In this document: positions 7,646 to 16,379 of the stretch, piece after piece
Numbering within the stretch: the first letter of the stretch is position 1
Layout of the letters: the number at the start of each line of letters is the position of its first letter
Source of the DNA: Anaerolineae bacterium
GTDB taxonomy: Bacteria; Chloroflexota; Anaerolineae; Aggregatilineales; Phototrophicaceae
Direction of reading: 5' to 3'
Assembly (NCBI GenBank): GCA_022843745.1
Contig: JALHNB010000061.1
Location: 1-39,769 of the forward strand
DNA: 39,769 bases
Notes under the pieces: generated by a model
Databases searched by the model: none
The model's input: only the letters and a program-made list of their open reading frames with translations
Told to the model about the DNA's origin: nothing
Position numbers and translations under genes: made by a program

Positions 7646-8535
7646 TGAAACGTTGGCTGCTGCTATGCTTTTTGATTTTGCTTGCCCAACCGGTGAGTGC
7701 GCAGGATGGCGGCACAGCGCGTTTTTCCACCAATGTGGGTGCGCCACTGGTCGGCGAGCCGATTGAACTCACGCTGACCGCGACCATTCCGGCAGGTACG
7801 ATCATCATCTCCTGGCCGGAATTCCCCACCGAATGGCAGCCTTTCGAGGTGCAAAATGTCGGCGAATTGAGCATCGGCGCTACAGAATATCGCCAAAATC
7901 TGACGGTCATTTTGTGGATTCCGGGCGAATATCAGACCCCTGAGACAACGATTACTTATCAATTGGCTGAAAATGCTGAGGCACAAACACTCGTTGTTGA
8001 ACCCGTCTTTTTCAGTGTGCCGAGCGTGCTGGATAGTCAGGATACGGCACTGCGTCCGTTTAAAGCGCAAATTTCGCTGCCCTATATTTCGCCACTGGTG
8101 ATCGCTGCTGGCGCATTTGGCGTGGTTATTGCGGCATTTTTCGCGTTTCGCCGGTTGCGATCTCTTCGAGCAGTTGTCTTAAAACGAACAGTTGAGGAGG
8201 ATGGACTGGGGGCAGCGGCACGAGCAGCGTTGGCTGAACTACGCCGTATCGCATCGCGTGGGTTGCCGCCGGAACAGCTTTATGCAGAGGCTGCCGATTG
8301 TTTACGGGGATATGTTCATGATGAAATGAATGTCGCGGCGCGGGATATGACCACCGCCGAACTGATGGAATCGCTGCACTTGCCGGATGTGCTTCAGCGT
8401 GAATTGCAGCGCATTCTGGAGCAGGCCGATCTGGTCAAATTTGCGCGTTATCAGCCCAGTGGGGAAACCGCGCAAAAATATCTGGATGTGGTAGGGAAAT
8501 GGGTGCGGACTGCTGACCAGAAGGAGACGGCGTGA
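7642..8535 (+). CDS. Short BatD/DUF4381-like membrane protein
   Basis: A 297-residue protein with a signal peptide (about 1-20, ending SAQ), a beta-rich extracytoplasmic domain (about 25-140), one membrane helix (about 150-169), and a cytoplasmic helical part in which AALAELRRIASRG and LYAEAADCLRGYV resemble DUF4381 and the C-terminal part of BatD. In Bat operons such a protein normally lies between DUF58 and BatA, as here. It starts inside the DUF58 stop (ATGA) and ends in GTGA overlapping BatA. The operon also has a longer BatD (11375), so two related membrane proteins are present. Confidence 0.75.
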   Translation: MMKRWLLLCFLILLAQPVSAQDGGTARFSTNVGAPLVGEPIELTLTATIPAGTIIISWPEFPTEWQPFEVQNVGELSIGATEYRQNLTVILWIPGEYQTPETTITYQLAENAEAQTLVVEPVFFSVPSVLDSQDTALRPFKAQISLPYISPLVIAAGAFGVVIAAFFAFRRLRSLRAVVLKRTVEEDGLGAAARAALAELRRIASRGLPPEQLYAEAADCLRGYVHDEMNVAARDMTTAELMESLHLPDVLQRELQRILEQADLVKFARYQPSGETAQKYLDVVGKWVRTADQKETA

Positions 8536-9527
8536 TTTTTCGGTTCGCGCATCCTCTCGCACTTTTTATTCTGGTGATCCCGATTCTTGTTTTTGTTCTC
8601 TCGCGCTTGGGACGCTGGCGTACTATTCCCGCAGTGATGCTCTATTCGGATGTGCGCCTTTTTGATGATATGAATTCCGGCTGGCGGGTACGAATGCGCC
8701 GCACACCGGATGTGCTGCGGTTGATCGCGTGGGTGCTGCTGGTGATCGCATTGGCGCGTCCACAGGGTGGGCGAACCCAGGAAGTGATTCGCGGTGAAGG
8801 GGTTGATATTGCGCTGGCGTTGGATATTTCCGGCAGCATGGCGGCGTTGGATTTCGACCCTCAAAATCGTCTGCAAGCCGCAAAATCGGTGATCGGAGAT
8901 TTTATCGCTGGACGCGAATTTGACCGGATAGGTTTGGTAGTCTTTGCACGTGATGCCTTTCATCAATCGCCGCCGACGCTCGATTATGAGGTGTTGTTAA
9001 GGCTGCTGGATGAAGTGCAGCTCGCACCAGATTTGCTGCTGGATGATGGCACTGCGATTGGATTAGGGCTGGCATCGGCGGCGAACATGCTACGCGCCAG
9101 TACCGCACCCTCGCGCATCATTATTTTGCTGACCGATGGCGCGAATAATGCCGGGGCGATTGACCCGCTCACCGCTGCCCAAAGTATTGCCGCTTTAGGA
9201 ATGCGGGTTTATACGATTGGCGTGGGCAAAACCGGACTCGTGCCGATTCTGGATGATCTTGGCAATTCGCGGCTGATCGAAAGTGACCTGGATGAAGATA
9301 CGCTGCGGGGTATCGCAGAAATAACCAACGGTGCTTATTTCCGCGCGGTTGATCTGGTTGACTTGCAGCGCATTTACGATCAAATTGATGTGTTGGAGCG
9401 CTCGGATGTCGAACGGCAATCATTTGTGCGCTGGCAGGAGCAGGGATTCATATGGTTAGTGGTAGGCTTCGTGCTGCTGATAATTGAGCGTTTGCTGCGA
9501 CATACCGTGTTTCAAACGATACCCTAG
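8532..9527 (+). CDS. VWA-domain membrane protein, BatA-like
   Basis: A 331-residue protein. It has two N-terminal membrane helices (about 7-24 and 61-76), the VWA domain starting at LALDISGSM (95-103, complete DxSxS metal site), LLTDGANNAG as the later VWA motif, and a final membrane helix near 305-323. This is the BatA layout, a membrane-anchored VWA domain. GTG start at 8532 overlaps the preceding TGA, and AAGGAG at 8521 provides a ribosome site. After this gene comes the only long break (about 134 bases) in the otherwise overlapping operon. Confidence 0.92.
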   Translation: MIFRFAHPLALFILVIPILVFVLSRLGRWRTIPAVMLYSDVRLFDDMNSGWRVRMRRTPDVLRLIAWVLLVIALARPQGGRTQEVIRGEGVDIALALDISGSMAALDFDPQNRLQAAKSVIGDFIAGREFDRIGLVVFARDAFHQSPPTLDYEVLLRLLDEVQLAPDLLLDDGTAIGLGLASAANMLRASTAPSRIIILLTDGANNAGAIDPLTAAQSIAALGMRVYTIGVGKTGLVPILDDLGNSRLIESDLDEDTLRGIAEITNGAYFRAVDLVDLQRIYDQIDVLERSDVERQSFVRWQEQGFIWLVVGFVLLIIERLLRHTVFQTIP

Positions 9528-9560
9528 TGGTGACTAAAAAGGATGAGTTTAAAGTAATGA

Positions 9561-9585
9561 GTGAAGCGTGAAGCGTGAAGCGTGA
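9561..9585 (+). repeat. Short tandem repeat (GTGAAGC)n
   Basis: Three full copies and one partial copy of the 7-base unit GTGAAGC, in the gap between batA and batB. The unit length is not a multiple of three and the stretch is not in a gene. Confidence 0.85.
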
Positions 9586-9611
9586 TGAGTAAAAACCGGA
9601 AAATTACAGGC

Positions 9612-9645
9612 TTTGTAGGGGCGCAGTGTGTTGCACCTTTACAAA
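9612..9645. repeat. GGGCG-type hairpin repeat, degenerate copy B
   Basis: TTTGTAGGGGCGCA (9612-9625) can pair with TGCACCTTTACAAA (9632-9645) around a GTGTGT loop, with one mismatch and two G-T pairs. GTAGGGGCGCA matches the other copies read in the reverse direction. It lies in the batA-batB gap and just before the batB start. Confidence 0.65.
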
Positions 9646-9661
9646 AATTGGCGACATAACA

Positions 9662-10669
9662 ATGACATTTTTGAGTGCCGGTGCGCTGGTATTATTAGCA
9701 ATTTTGCCTGTATGGGTCGTGTTTTTCGTCTGGCGGGGTCGGACGCGCATGGCGATCCTGCGGCAATTGGGCGAAATTGACCTGATCGCAGCACTGTTTC
9801 CTCAGGTTAGCAGCGCTCGGCGGCGTTGGAAATCGGCACTTTGGTTATGCGCGTTGGGGTCACTGATTATTGCATTGGCGCGTCCTGTATGGGGTGTTGA
9901 TCTGGATGTTGTTCAAACTCAGGGCGTATCCGTGATGATCGTTCTTGACGTAAGCAACAGTATGGCCGCGCAGGATATTTTGCCGAATCGCCTTGAACGC
10001 GCAAAGCTGGCAATACGTGACCTGTTTAACGGATTGGCAGGAAATGAAATCGGGCTAATTGTTTTTGCTGGAACGGCTTTTGTCCAATTTCCGCTTACGA
10101 ATGACCCGGTTTCTGCGGTGACGTTCCTGAATGCCGTCAGCACCGATTCAATTTCTCGGCAGGGGACAGCGATTGAAGATGCGCTGCGGCTTGCAATCGA
10201 GACTTTTGGAGAGCAGAGTCCGGCGGCGCGGATCGTCGTTTTGATGACCGATGGCGAAAATCATGAAGGTGATCCACTCAGCACGGCGGACGAAGCGGCG
10301 CAAGAGGGTATTACCATTCATGCGATTGGTTATGGCGATCCCGATGAAGGCGTTCCAATCCCGGTTGTGGATGTCAACGGGAATATCATTAATTACAAAA
10401 CAGATCAGGCAGGGGATGTTGTATTATCGCGCCTGGACGAGGCAATTCTCGAATCTATAGCAGAACGCGGCGGTGGGATTTATCAGCGTGCCAGCGCCAG
10501 TGGTGTTGAGATCACGAACCTGATCGCTCAGATACAGGAGGCCGAAGCGGGTGATCTGGGAAGTCGTAGCGAGACGCGCGGCGTAGAGCGATTCGGCATT
10601 TTCGTGGCGCTGGCGGTGCTGGCGCTCTCACTGGAAATGCTGCTGCCAGAGACAAAGGCTCTCGCATGA
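9662..10669 (+). CDS. VWA-domain membrane protein, BatB-like
   Basis: A 335-residue protein from ATG 9662 (MTFLSAGA). The frame is open 12 codons further upstream, but that part is the hairpin repeat and carries no domain. Membrane helices lie near 6-24, 57-73 and about 309-327. The VWA domain shows VLDVSNSM (94-101, DxSxS) and VLMTDGENHEGD. BatA and BatB are paralogous VWA proteins that occur together, as here. The stop overlaps the next start (ATGA). No strong ribosome site is visible before 9662. Confidence 0.9.
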   Translation: MTFLSAGALVLLAILPVWVVFFVWRGRTRMAILRQLGEIDLIAALFPQVSSARRRWKSALWLCALGSLIIALARPVWGVDLDVVQTQGVSVMIVLDVSNSMAAQDILPNRLERAKLAIRDLFNGLAGNEIGLIVFAGTAFVQFPLTNDPVSAVTFLNAVSTDSISRQGTAIEDALRLAIETFGEQSPAARIVVLMTDGENHEGDPLSTADEAAQEGITIHAIGYGDPDEGVPIPVVDVNGNIINYKTDQAGDVVLSRLDEAILESIAERGGGIYQRASASGVEITNLIAQIQEAEAGDLGSRSETRGVERFGIFVALAVLALSLEMLLPETKALA

Positions 10670-11370
10670 AAAATTTTGTATTTATCGTGGTTATTTCTCT
10701 TACATTGACAAGCTGTGAGGTTAACCCCGCCGAACGGAACAATGCAGGTAACACGCTCTATGAGCAAGCAGGCTATGCCGACGCGGTTGATGCTTATCAG
10801 GCTGCGCAGGTGGCTGCACCCGATGCGCCAGAATCGTATTACAACGCCGCGAGTGCTTTAGCCAATACCGGACGTTTAGAATCGGCTGTCGAAGCGTTAG
10901 AACAAGCCTTGAAAACGGCTGATGCTGAACTGACAACCAAAGCTTACTACAACCTGGGAAACGTGTATTTTGACATGGCGCAGTATGATAAGGCGATTGA
11001 GGCCTATCGCGAAGTTTTGCTGCGACAACCAAATGACGAAGATGCCCGCTATAACTACGAATTGGCATTGAGCCGCCTGCCCTCGCCGACACCAGAAGAC
11101 CAGTCATCTGACCCACAGGCTACGCCAACGAACAATCCCGGTGGTCAGCAGGATTCAACCCCTACGCCGGATATGGGTCAAACGCCCACGCCGCAAAGTG
11201 AAAATGGTCAAAATCAGGACTCGGCAGCGCCAACACCGATGCCAGAGGGAACATTGAGCGTCGAAGATGCCGAGCGTATTTTGGACGCTGTTCAGCAAAA
11301 TCAACGCACACTGCGCGAATATCTGGAACGTTTTATCGCCCCGGTTCAGCCATCGGGTAAGGATTGGTAG
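10666..11370 (+). CDS. TPR lipoprotein, BatC-like
   Basis: A 234-residue protein with a lipoprotein signal peptide: hydrophobic core then LTSC with the lipidated Cys17. Two to three tetratricopeptide repeats follow (about 25-130, e.g. YYNLGNVYFDMAQYDKAIEA), then a Pro/Thr/Gln-rich linker (about 140-200) and a short helical end (EDAERILDAVQQNQRTLREY), the segment seen at the end of BatC proteins. It presumably works outside the membrane as a scaffold for the VWA proteins. It overlaps batB by four bases. Confidence 0.86.
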   Translation: MKNFVFIVVISLTLTSCEVNPAERNNAGNTLYEQAGYADAVDAYQAAQVAAPDAPESYYNAASALANTGRLESAVEALEQALKTADAELTTKAYYNLGNVYFDMAQYDKAIEAYREVLLRQPNDEDARYNYELALSRLPSPTPEDQSSDPQATPTNNPGGQQDSTPTPDMGQTPTPQSENGQNQDSAAPTPMPEGTLSVEDAERILDAVQQNQRTLREYLERFIAPVQPSGKDW

Positions 11371-11374
11371 GGTG

Positions 11375-11440
11375 ATGCGCCGAATCCTTCATCTGTACAT
11401 TAGGGCGATGTACCGAATCCTTTACTTCTGCATTCTGATG
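11375..11440 (+). repeat. 33-base tandem duplication at the batD start
   Basis: Bases 11375-11407 and 11408-11440 match at 22 of 33 positions, including the ten-base core CCGAATCCTT. They encode MRRILHLYIRA and MYRILYFCILM in the same frame, so each copy begins with a possible start codon. Confidence 0.7.
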
Positions 11441-12736
11441 TTGATAGGGAGTGTTACTGCCCAGGCGCAGGAGACGAATTTAGATTATTTTGTTGAAGCC
11501 GAGGTCACGAATCTGTCGCCATTTGTGGGGCAGCAAATCATTTATCGTTTTCGCCTGTTTACGAATATCACGCTCCCGGATACACCCTATATGCCGCCGG
11601 ATTTTCAAGGATTCTGGAAATCTGATATGGGGTCGCCGACCAGCTATTTTGAACAGCGGAATGATCGTACTTATACCGTCGTACAGCTTGAAACCGCACT
11701 CTATCCAACCTATGTGGGTGAAATCGTGATCGCGCCAGCCTCGGTCATGCTGCCAGACACCGTTTTTCAGGATGGCGAGGAACTGGTATCGAATCCGATT
11801 ACGATTCAAGTGCGTCCGCTACCGGAAGGCGCACCGGAAGATTTTGGCGGGGCAGTCGGAGATTTTACGATGCAGGCGACGCTGGATCGGCAATCGCTTA
11901 CGCTGGGAGAACCTTTTAGCCTGAAGCTGATTGTGACAGGGACAGGTAATGTCGAGCAGCTTCCCGCGCCGGAACTGCCTTTACCGGACGATTGGCGTGT
12001 TTATCCGAACCCAACGGCGTATCGCTCGGCGGTGCAAAATGGAATTCTGGTAGGCGAAAAAACGTTTGAATGGTTAATTTCGCCTGCACAAACTGGCTCA
12101 CAAATTTTGCCGGAAATCACGCTTAACTATTTCGACCCTTTGAATCTGATTTATCGCTCTGCCAGCACTGAGTCTGTTACGCTGGATATACAACCGGGAG
12201 AGGAATCGCCCACCCAGATCGCTGCCGCGCCCAACCGATCTGCACTTGCGATCAAGCCGATTTCAGCGTCTTTGCAAAGTGGACAGTCGAGTAGTCCGGG
12301 TCTGTTTTTCTGGCTATTGTGGCTTATTCCACCAGCCGTATTGGGCGGCATCTGGTGGTGGATGCGACAGCAGTCCCTTATCAAAGGGAATCGACTGAAA
12401 AGCCAGCAGTCAAAGGCGCTGCTGCGGGCAAAAGAACATTTGCAGGCCGCCCGTAAAATGCAGCCAGAGATTGCCTATCGCCGGACAGCCGAAGCGATTT
12501 TGACCTATCTGGGCGATAAACTGGATTTTTCGCCATCTAACGTGGTTCAATCGGATTTGCGCGGATTGATGGTCAAAGGTGGGGTAGATGAATCGTCAGC
12601 GGAAAATGTGCTGGCATGTCTGGAATGGGCGGAGAGTGGACGTTATGCGCCTATCGAGGAAACGAATATCCAGCCACTGATTGAGCAGACGTATAAAGCG
12701 CTGGCGGCTGTTGATGCGGCATGGAAAACGACATGA
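11375..12736 (+). CDS. BatD-like membrane protein
   Basis: From ATG 11375 the product has 453 residues: signal sequence, a long beta-rich extracytoplasmic region typical of BatD (VSNPITIQVRPLP, FTMQATLDRQSLTLGEPFSL), a membrane helix near 308-329, and a cytoplasmic helical part (SKALLRAKEHLQAA, TAEAILTYLGDKL). The start is uncertain: ATG 11408 also gives a good signal peptide (MYRILYFCILMLIG). The two start regions are imperfect copies of one 33-base unit. The open frame also extends upstream into batC, but without a signal peptide at that end. The gene follows batC by four bases and its stop overlaps batE. Confidence 0.85.
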   Translation: MRRILHLYIRAMYRILYFCILMLIGSVTAQAQETNLDYFVEAEVTNLSPFVGQQIIYRFRLFTNITLPDTPYMPPDFQGFWKSDMGSPTSYFEQRNDRTYTVVQLETALYPTYVGEIVIAPASVMLPDTVFQDGEELVSNPITIQVRPLPEGAPEDFGGAVGDFTMQATLDRQSLTLGEPFSLKLIVTGTGNVEQLPAPELPLPDDWRVYPNPTAYRSAVQNGILVGEKTFEWLISPAQTGSQILPEITLNYFDPLNLIYRSASTESVTLDIQPGEESPTQIAAAPNRSALAIKPISASLQSGQSSSPGLFFWLLWLIPPAVLGGIWWWMRQQSLIKGNRLKSQQSKALLRAKEHLQAARKMQPEIAYRRTAEAILTYLGDKLDFSPSNVVQSDLRGLMVKGGVDESSAENVLACLEWAESGRYAPIEETNIQPLIEQTYKALAAVDAAWKTT

Positions 12737-13548
12737 ATGGCTTGGGGCGGTTATTACGATTATACGAATGGGCGCAGCACTCTGCGCCCCTACGACGACA
12801 ATATGCGGTTGGACTATTTCTTATTGTTTTGTGTAGATTCGCAACGGTTGCAGCCGCACAGGGCGATTTAACGAATATTGCGGGGCAGGCTAACGCGCTC
12901 TATGAGCAGGGGGATTACGCAGGTGCGATCAATCTCTATGAATCGCTGGTTGCCACCGGGATTCGTGATGGCGTGATTTATTTTAATCTCGGCAATGCCT
13001 ATTTTGAGACTGAAAATCTGGGAAAAGCGCTGCTGAATTACCGGCGGGCGCAAATATTGATGCCGCGTGACGGTGAGTTAAGTGCGAATATGGCGCGGGT
13101 GCGGTCTGAGCGAGTCGATATTCAAGGCGATGAAACCATATTGGTGGACAGCCTGGCCTCGCTGACCAGCGGCGTTTTGACATTCGGTGAATTAGGGTGG
13201 GTGACACTCGTTTTATGGACGCTGTTTTTTGTGATCTTTGCGATCTGGCTTGTGCGCAGGGAGTGGCGTGATATTTTGCGTGTGCCATTGATCGCGGCGA
13301 GTGTTTTGATGATGAGCGCGGCAGTGATACTTGGCAGTCGTATGTTCGTCGAGTCGAATCGTCCGGCGGCGCTCCTGGTCAATGACGCAGAAATTATGAG
13401 TGGCCCAGGTGAAGATTATCTTGAAATCTACCGCCTCTACAGCGCTGCTGAACTGCGCGTTCTGGAACAACACGGCGACTGGGTGCGTTTTATTCTGCCG
13501 GATCAGCGACAGGGATGGATTCAGAGCAGGGTGATCGAAATTATTTAG
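12733..13548 (+). CDS. TPR and SH3-like membrane protein, BatE-like
   Basis: ATG 12733 overlaps the batD stop as ATGA and gives 271 residues; an in-frame ATG at 12721 lies inside batD. Layout: signal-like hydrophobic helix (about 25-42, ending AAAQ), two TPR repeats (about 47-115), two membrane helices (about 152-173 and 182-201), and a C-terminal bacterial SH3-like domain (about 212-270, with [13 protein letters not shown] and QGWIQS). This is the BatE arrangement. Residues 13-19 (WAQHSAP) are encoded by a copy of the GGGCG hairpin repeat, which lengthens the N-terminal region before the signal helix. Last gene of the operon. Confidence 0.85.
   Translation: MNGLGRLLRLYEWAQHSAPLRRQYAVGLFLIVLCRFATVAAAQGDLTNIAGQANALYEQGDYAGAINLYESLVATGIRDGVIYFNLGNAYFETENLGKALLNYRRAQILMPRDGELSANMARVRSERVDIQGDETILVDSLASLTSGVLTFGELGWVTLVLWTLFFVIFAIWLVRREWRDILRVPLIAASVLMMSAAVILGSRMFVESNRPAALLVNDAEIMSGPGEDYLEIYRLYSAAELRVLEQHGDWVRFILPDQRQGWIQSRVIEII
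12770..12793. repeat. GGGCG-type hairpin repeat, copy C, inside batE
   Basis: Perfect 8-bp stem GGGCGCAG (12770-12777) / CTGCGCCC (12782-12789), loop CACT, followed by CTAC. It sits in frame in the coding sequence just ahead of the batE signal helix. Confidence 0.78.
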
Positions 13549-13588
13549 ACCACAAACGCCTACAGGGTACGAAAAAAGGCGGGACAAA

Positions 13589-13613
13589 GGGCGACTCGCC
13601 GAGTCGCCCCTAC
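13589..13613. repeat. GGGCG-type hairpin repeat, copy D
   Basis: Perfect 9-bp stem GGGCGACTC (13589-13597) / GAGTCGCCC (13601-13609), loop GCC, followed by CTAC. It lies between the convergent stops of batE (13548) and sucD (13633), so it may end transcription from either side. Confidence 0.78.
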
Positions 13614-13632
13614 GCACTTGTCGCTCATGCGA

Positions 13633-14490
13633 TTACAGAAGCAGGTTTGGAATTTGTTCAGGGTTTTCGGCTACGCGGACGTATGCTGCCTGTAAAGCCG
13701 CGATTTTTTCCTCGGCTGTGCCTTCGCCGCCTTCAACAATCGCCCCGGCGTGGCCCATGCGAGTGCCTTTGGGTGCGCTCTTACCAGCAATAAACGCTGC
13801 GACAGGCTTGGTCATATGCGCCTTAATAAATTCAGCGGCTTCGATCTCCGCGCGTCCGCCGATTTCGCCAATCAATACGACTTTTTCGGTTTCGGGATCG
13901 TCCTCGAACATCTGAAGAACATCCACAAAACTCGTGCCGATCACCGGGTCGCCGCCGATACCGACGCAGGTTGTTTGTCCCAGTCCGGCCTGAGTCAGCG
14001 CGTAGACCACTTCATAAGTCAGTGTGCCACTCTTGGAAACCACACCGACGTTGCCGGGTGTGGCAATATAGCCGGGCATGATGCCGACTTTGGCCTGCCC
14101 AGGAGTCAAAAGGCCGGGGCAGTTGGGGCCGATGAGACGGCTTTTGCTGGTTTTGATATATTCGTAAATTTTCATCATTTCCAGAATGGGGATGTTTTCG
14201 CTGATGCAGACGATCAATTCGATGCCTGCGTCAATGCTTTCGTACATCGCATCAATCGCGAAAGCCGCTGGGACATAAATGATGCTGGTGTTGGCACCGG
14301 TAGCATCAACCGCTTCTTTGACGGTTTCAAAAACAGGTTTGCCAAATGCCCACTGACCCCCTTTGCCAGGAGTCACACCGCCGACGACGTTCGTGCCGTA
14401 CTCGATCATCTGAGGGGTATGGAAGCCACCCTCGCGTCCGGTGATGCCCTGAACAACAAGGCGCGTGTTTTTATCGACCAGAATAGACAT
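13633..14490 (-). CDS. sucD: Succinate-CoA ligase (succinyl-CoA synthetase), alpha subunit
   Basis: A 285-residue alpha subunit, normal length. It has the CoA-binding Rossmann start ([14 protein letters not shown]), GPNCPG (121-126), KSGTLTYE (153-160), and the active-site histidine His247 in GHAGAI, phosphorylated during the reaction succinyl-CoA + NDP + Pi to succinate + CoA + NTP in the TCA cycle. The start ATG at 14490 follows the sucC stop with no gap (TAAATG), so both subunits come from one transcript. Confidence 0.97.
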   Translation of the reverse strand: MSILVDKNTRLVVQGITGREGGFHTPQMIEYGTNVVGGVTPGKGGQWAFGKPVFETVKEAVDATGANTSIIYVPAAFAIDAMYESIDAGIELIVCISENIPILEMMKIYEYIKTSKSRLIGPNCPGLLTPGQAKVGIMPGYIATPGNVGVVSKSGTLTYEVVYALTQAGLGQTTCVGIGGDPVIGTSFVDVLQMFEDDPETEKVVLIGEIGGRAEIEAAEFIKAHMTKPVAAFIAGKSAPKGTRMGHAGAIVEGGEGTAEEKIAALQAAYVRVAENPEQIPNLLL

Positions 14491-15648
14491 TTATAAGGCT
14501 CCTTTTGCGGCTTCAACGGCCTTTTGCGCGGCCTCGGTGAGTGTGGCAGCGCTGGTGATATTGGGGAGATGGGCTTCATCAATAATACGGCGACCTTCTT
14601 CAGCATTGGTGCCGTTTAGCCGAATAATCATCGGGACATTGGTTTTGATTTCGTTGAGCGCCTGAAGAATACCACGTGCAACCTCATCGCCGCGCGTAAT
14701 ACCGCCGAAAATATTGAACAGCACGGATTTAACATTCGTGTCACTCAGAATGATGCGCAGGGCAGCCGCTACTTTGTCTGCCTGTGCGCCGCCGCCGATG
14801 TCCAGGAAATTGGCCGGGCCAACCAGATCGCCACCATAGAGCTTGGTCATATCCATTGTGGTCATTGCCAGCCCCGCACCATTAACCATGCAGCCGATCT
14901 GACCATCGAGCTTGACGTAGCTGATGCCTGCTGCGCGTGCCTGGGTTTCGGCTTCCGGCTCGGCGCTGGTATCGCGCATTTCGGCGAGGTCTTTATGTCG
15001 AAACAGCCCGTTATCATCAAGAATCATTTTGCCATCGAGCGCGAGCAGTTGGTTATCGCCTGTAATCACCAGCGGGTTGATTTCTGCCAGTGTCGCGTCG
15101 CTTTCGACGAAGCAGCGGAAAAGGGCATTGGCGATTTTGATGAAGGCTTTCCAATGTTCGCGAGGAAGATTAATGCCACTGGCGAGATTACGCGCTTGAT
15201 AATCGCGAAGGCCGAGAAACAGATCAATATGTTGACGGATGATGGCTTCCGGCTTTTCGTGCGCGATTTGCTCGATTTCAACGCCACCTTCAGAAGAGGC
15301 CATAAATACGGGCTTACCCGCTGCGCGATCATTGGTGATGCCGAGATAAATTTCGGTCTGGATTTTAGATGCGGGGTCGATCAGGACTTTTTGAACGGTT
15401 AACCCCTTGATCTTCATACCCAGGATTTCGTTCGCGCGTTGTTCAGCTTCAGCTGGCGTTGCTGCCAGCTTGATGCCGCCTGCCTTGCCGCGTCCTCCAA
15501 CCAGGACTTGCGATTTGACGACGACGGGGCCATCCAACTCGCGGGCGATCTCATAAGCTTCCTGTGGCGTCGTAGCGACTTTACCGTGGGGAATGGGAAT
15601 GCCAAATTCGGCGAAACGGTTTTTTGATTGATATTCGTGCAGGTTCAC
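14491..15648 (-). CDS. sucC: Succinate-CoA ligase, beta subunit (ATP-grasp)
   Basis: A 385-residue beta subunit. It starts MNLHEYQSK from GTG 15648, with AGAGGA six bases upstream. The ATP-grasp part is visible in [16 protein letters not shown] and AEINPLVI (nucleotide and Mg binding), and the C-terminal ligase part in [16 protein letters not shown]. It binds nucleotide and succinate and pairs with SucD directly downstream. TATACT about 50 bases upstream on the minus strand is a possible -10 element. Confidence 0.97.
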   Translation of the reverse strand: MNLHEYQSKNRFAEFGIPIPHGKVATTPQEAYEIARELDGPVVVKSQVLVGGRGKAGGIKLAATPAEAEQRANEILGMKIKGLTVQKVLIDPASKIQTEIYLGITNDRAAGKPVFMASSEGGVEIEQIAHEKPEAIIRQHIDLFLGLRDYQARNLASGINLPREHWKAFIKIANALFRCFVESDATLAEINPLVITGDNQLLALDGKMILDDNGLFRHKDLAEMRDTSAEPEAETQARAAGISYVKLDGQIGCMVNGAGLAMTTMDMTKLYGGDLVGPANFLDIGGGAQADKVAAALRIILSDTNVKSVLFNIFGGITRGDEVARGILQALNEIKTNVPMIIRLNGTNAEEGRRIIDEAHLPNITSAATLTEAAQKAVEAAKGAL

Positions 15649-15849
15649 CGTGTTCCTCTCTTATCTTGTATTTGTGTTATCCGGTAAAATGATGATTGAG
15701 TATAACACCGTTATGCGGAATAATCCTCAAAAATAAGGACAAGATGAGTAACCTATATAGACGGAATTAAATTCTTTATGGTAGACTGATAATAAGACAA
15801 TTGTTTTATTAAACTTTCACCAGATTTTGCCCAATGGAGGCATATCCTG
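15649..15849. promoter_or_regulatory. Divergent intergenic region, sucCD / response regulator
   Basis: About 200 AT-rich bases. On the minus strand TATACT near 15700 may be the sucC -10 element. On the plus strand GATAAT near 15789 is a possible -10 for the response regulator, and TGGAGG at 15835-15840 is its ribosome site. -35 elements are not clear; no strong palindrome was seen. Confidence 0.4.
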
Positions 15850-16230
15850 ATGGCAAATACACCGTTGCGTGTCATTTGTGTTGAAGACGAGCCAGAGATG
15901 ATTGATCTCGTTCAATTAATTCTGTCCCGCAAAGGGTTTGAAGTGATCGGCGCACGCGGTGGCATGGAAGGTTTGCAAGCGATTGAACGATTGCAACCCG
16001 ATTTGGTTTTGCTTGACCTGATGATGCCGGATATGGATGGCTGGGAAGTTTACCAGCGCATCAAAGCCAATGCGTTAATCAATAAGATTCCCGTGATTAT
16101 CGTTACGGCAAAGGCGCAGAGTATTGACCGGATGCTCGGATTGCATATCGCGAAGGTCGATGACTACATTACCAAGCCATTCGGCCCGACTGAGCTTTTG
16201 AACAGTGTCGAAAAAATCCTTGCACGGTAA
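15850..16230 (+). CDS. Single-domain response regulator (CheY-like receiver)
   Basis: A 126-residue receiver domain without an output domain. Key residues are all present: acidic pair Glu12/Asp13, phosphorylation site Asp56 in LVLLDLMMPDMDG, Thr86 in IIVTAKA, and Lys109 in DDYITKPF. TGGAGG lies ten bases before the ATG. No histidine kinase lies in the window, so its partner is elsewhere. It stands alone and is followed by a terminator. Confidence 0.95.
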   Translation: MANTPLRVICVEDEPEMIDLVQLILSRKGFEVIGARGGMEGLQAIERLQPDLVLLDLMMPDMDGWEVYQRIKANALINKIPVIIVTAKAQSIDRMLGLHIAKVDDYITKPFGPTELLNSVEKILAR

Positions 16231-16255
16231 TCCAGCCGTTTAGATAACAATCTCG

Positions 16256-16297
16256 AAAGAGCTGCCCGATGAACAAAAGGCGGCTCTTTTAATTATT
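16256..16297 (+). terminator. Rho-independent terminator after the response regulator
   Basis: AAAGAGCTGCC (16256-16266) pairs with GGCGGCTCTTT (16279-16289) with one G-T pair, a 12-base loop, and TTTTAATTATT at the end. It lies 26 bases after the stop codon. Confidence 0.8.
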
Positions 16298-16301
16298 CGA
16301 T

Positions 16302-16330
16302 TTGGCTTGTCTGGCGAACACGCTTATACT
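16302..16330 (+). promoter_or_regulatory. Sigma70-type promoter of the LysM operon
   Basis: TTGGCT (16302-16307), 17-base spacer, TATACT (16325-16330), about 50 bases before the LysM gene start. It lies directly after the terminator, so the envelope operon has its own promoter. Confidence 0.65.
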
Positions 16331-16379
16331 TAGGCGTTAGGATAATTTATATGCGCCCAACCTCGTTGTGGAGGTCCTG

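Noticed and set aside
9626-9661. Start of batB at 9626
   Set aside because: This would translate the hairpin repeat and adds no domain; ATG 9662 begins directly with the first membrane helix.
11267-11374. Start of batD inside batC
   Set aside because: The upstream extension lies within batC coding sequence and would bury the signal peptide.
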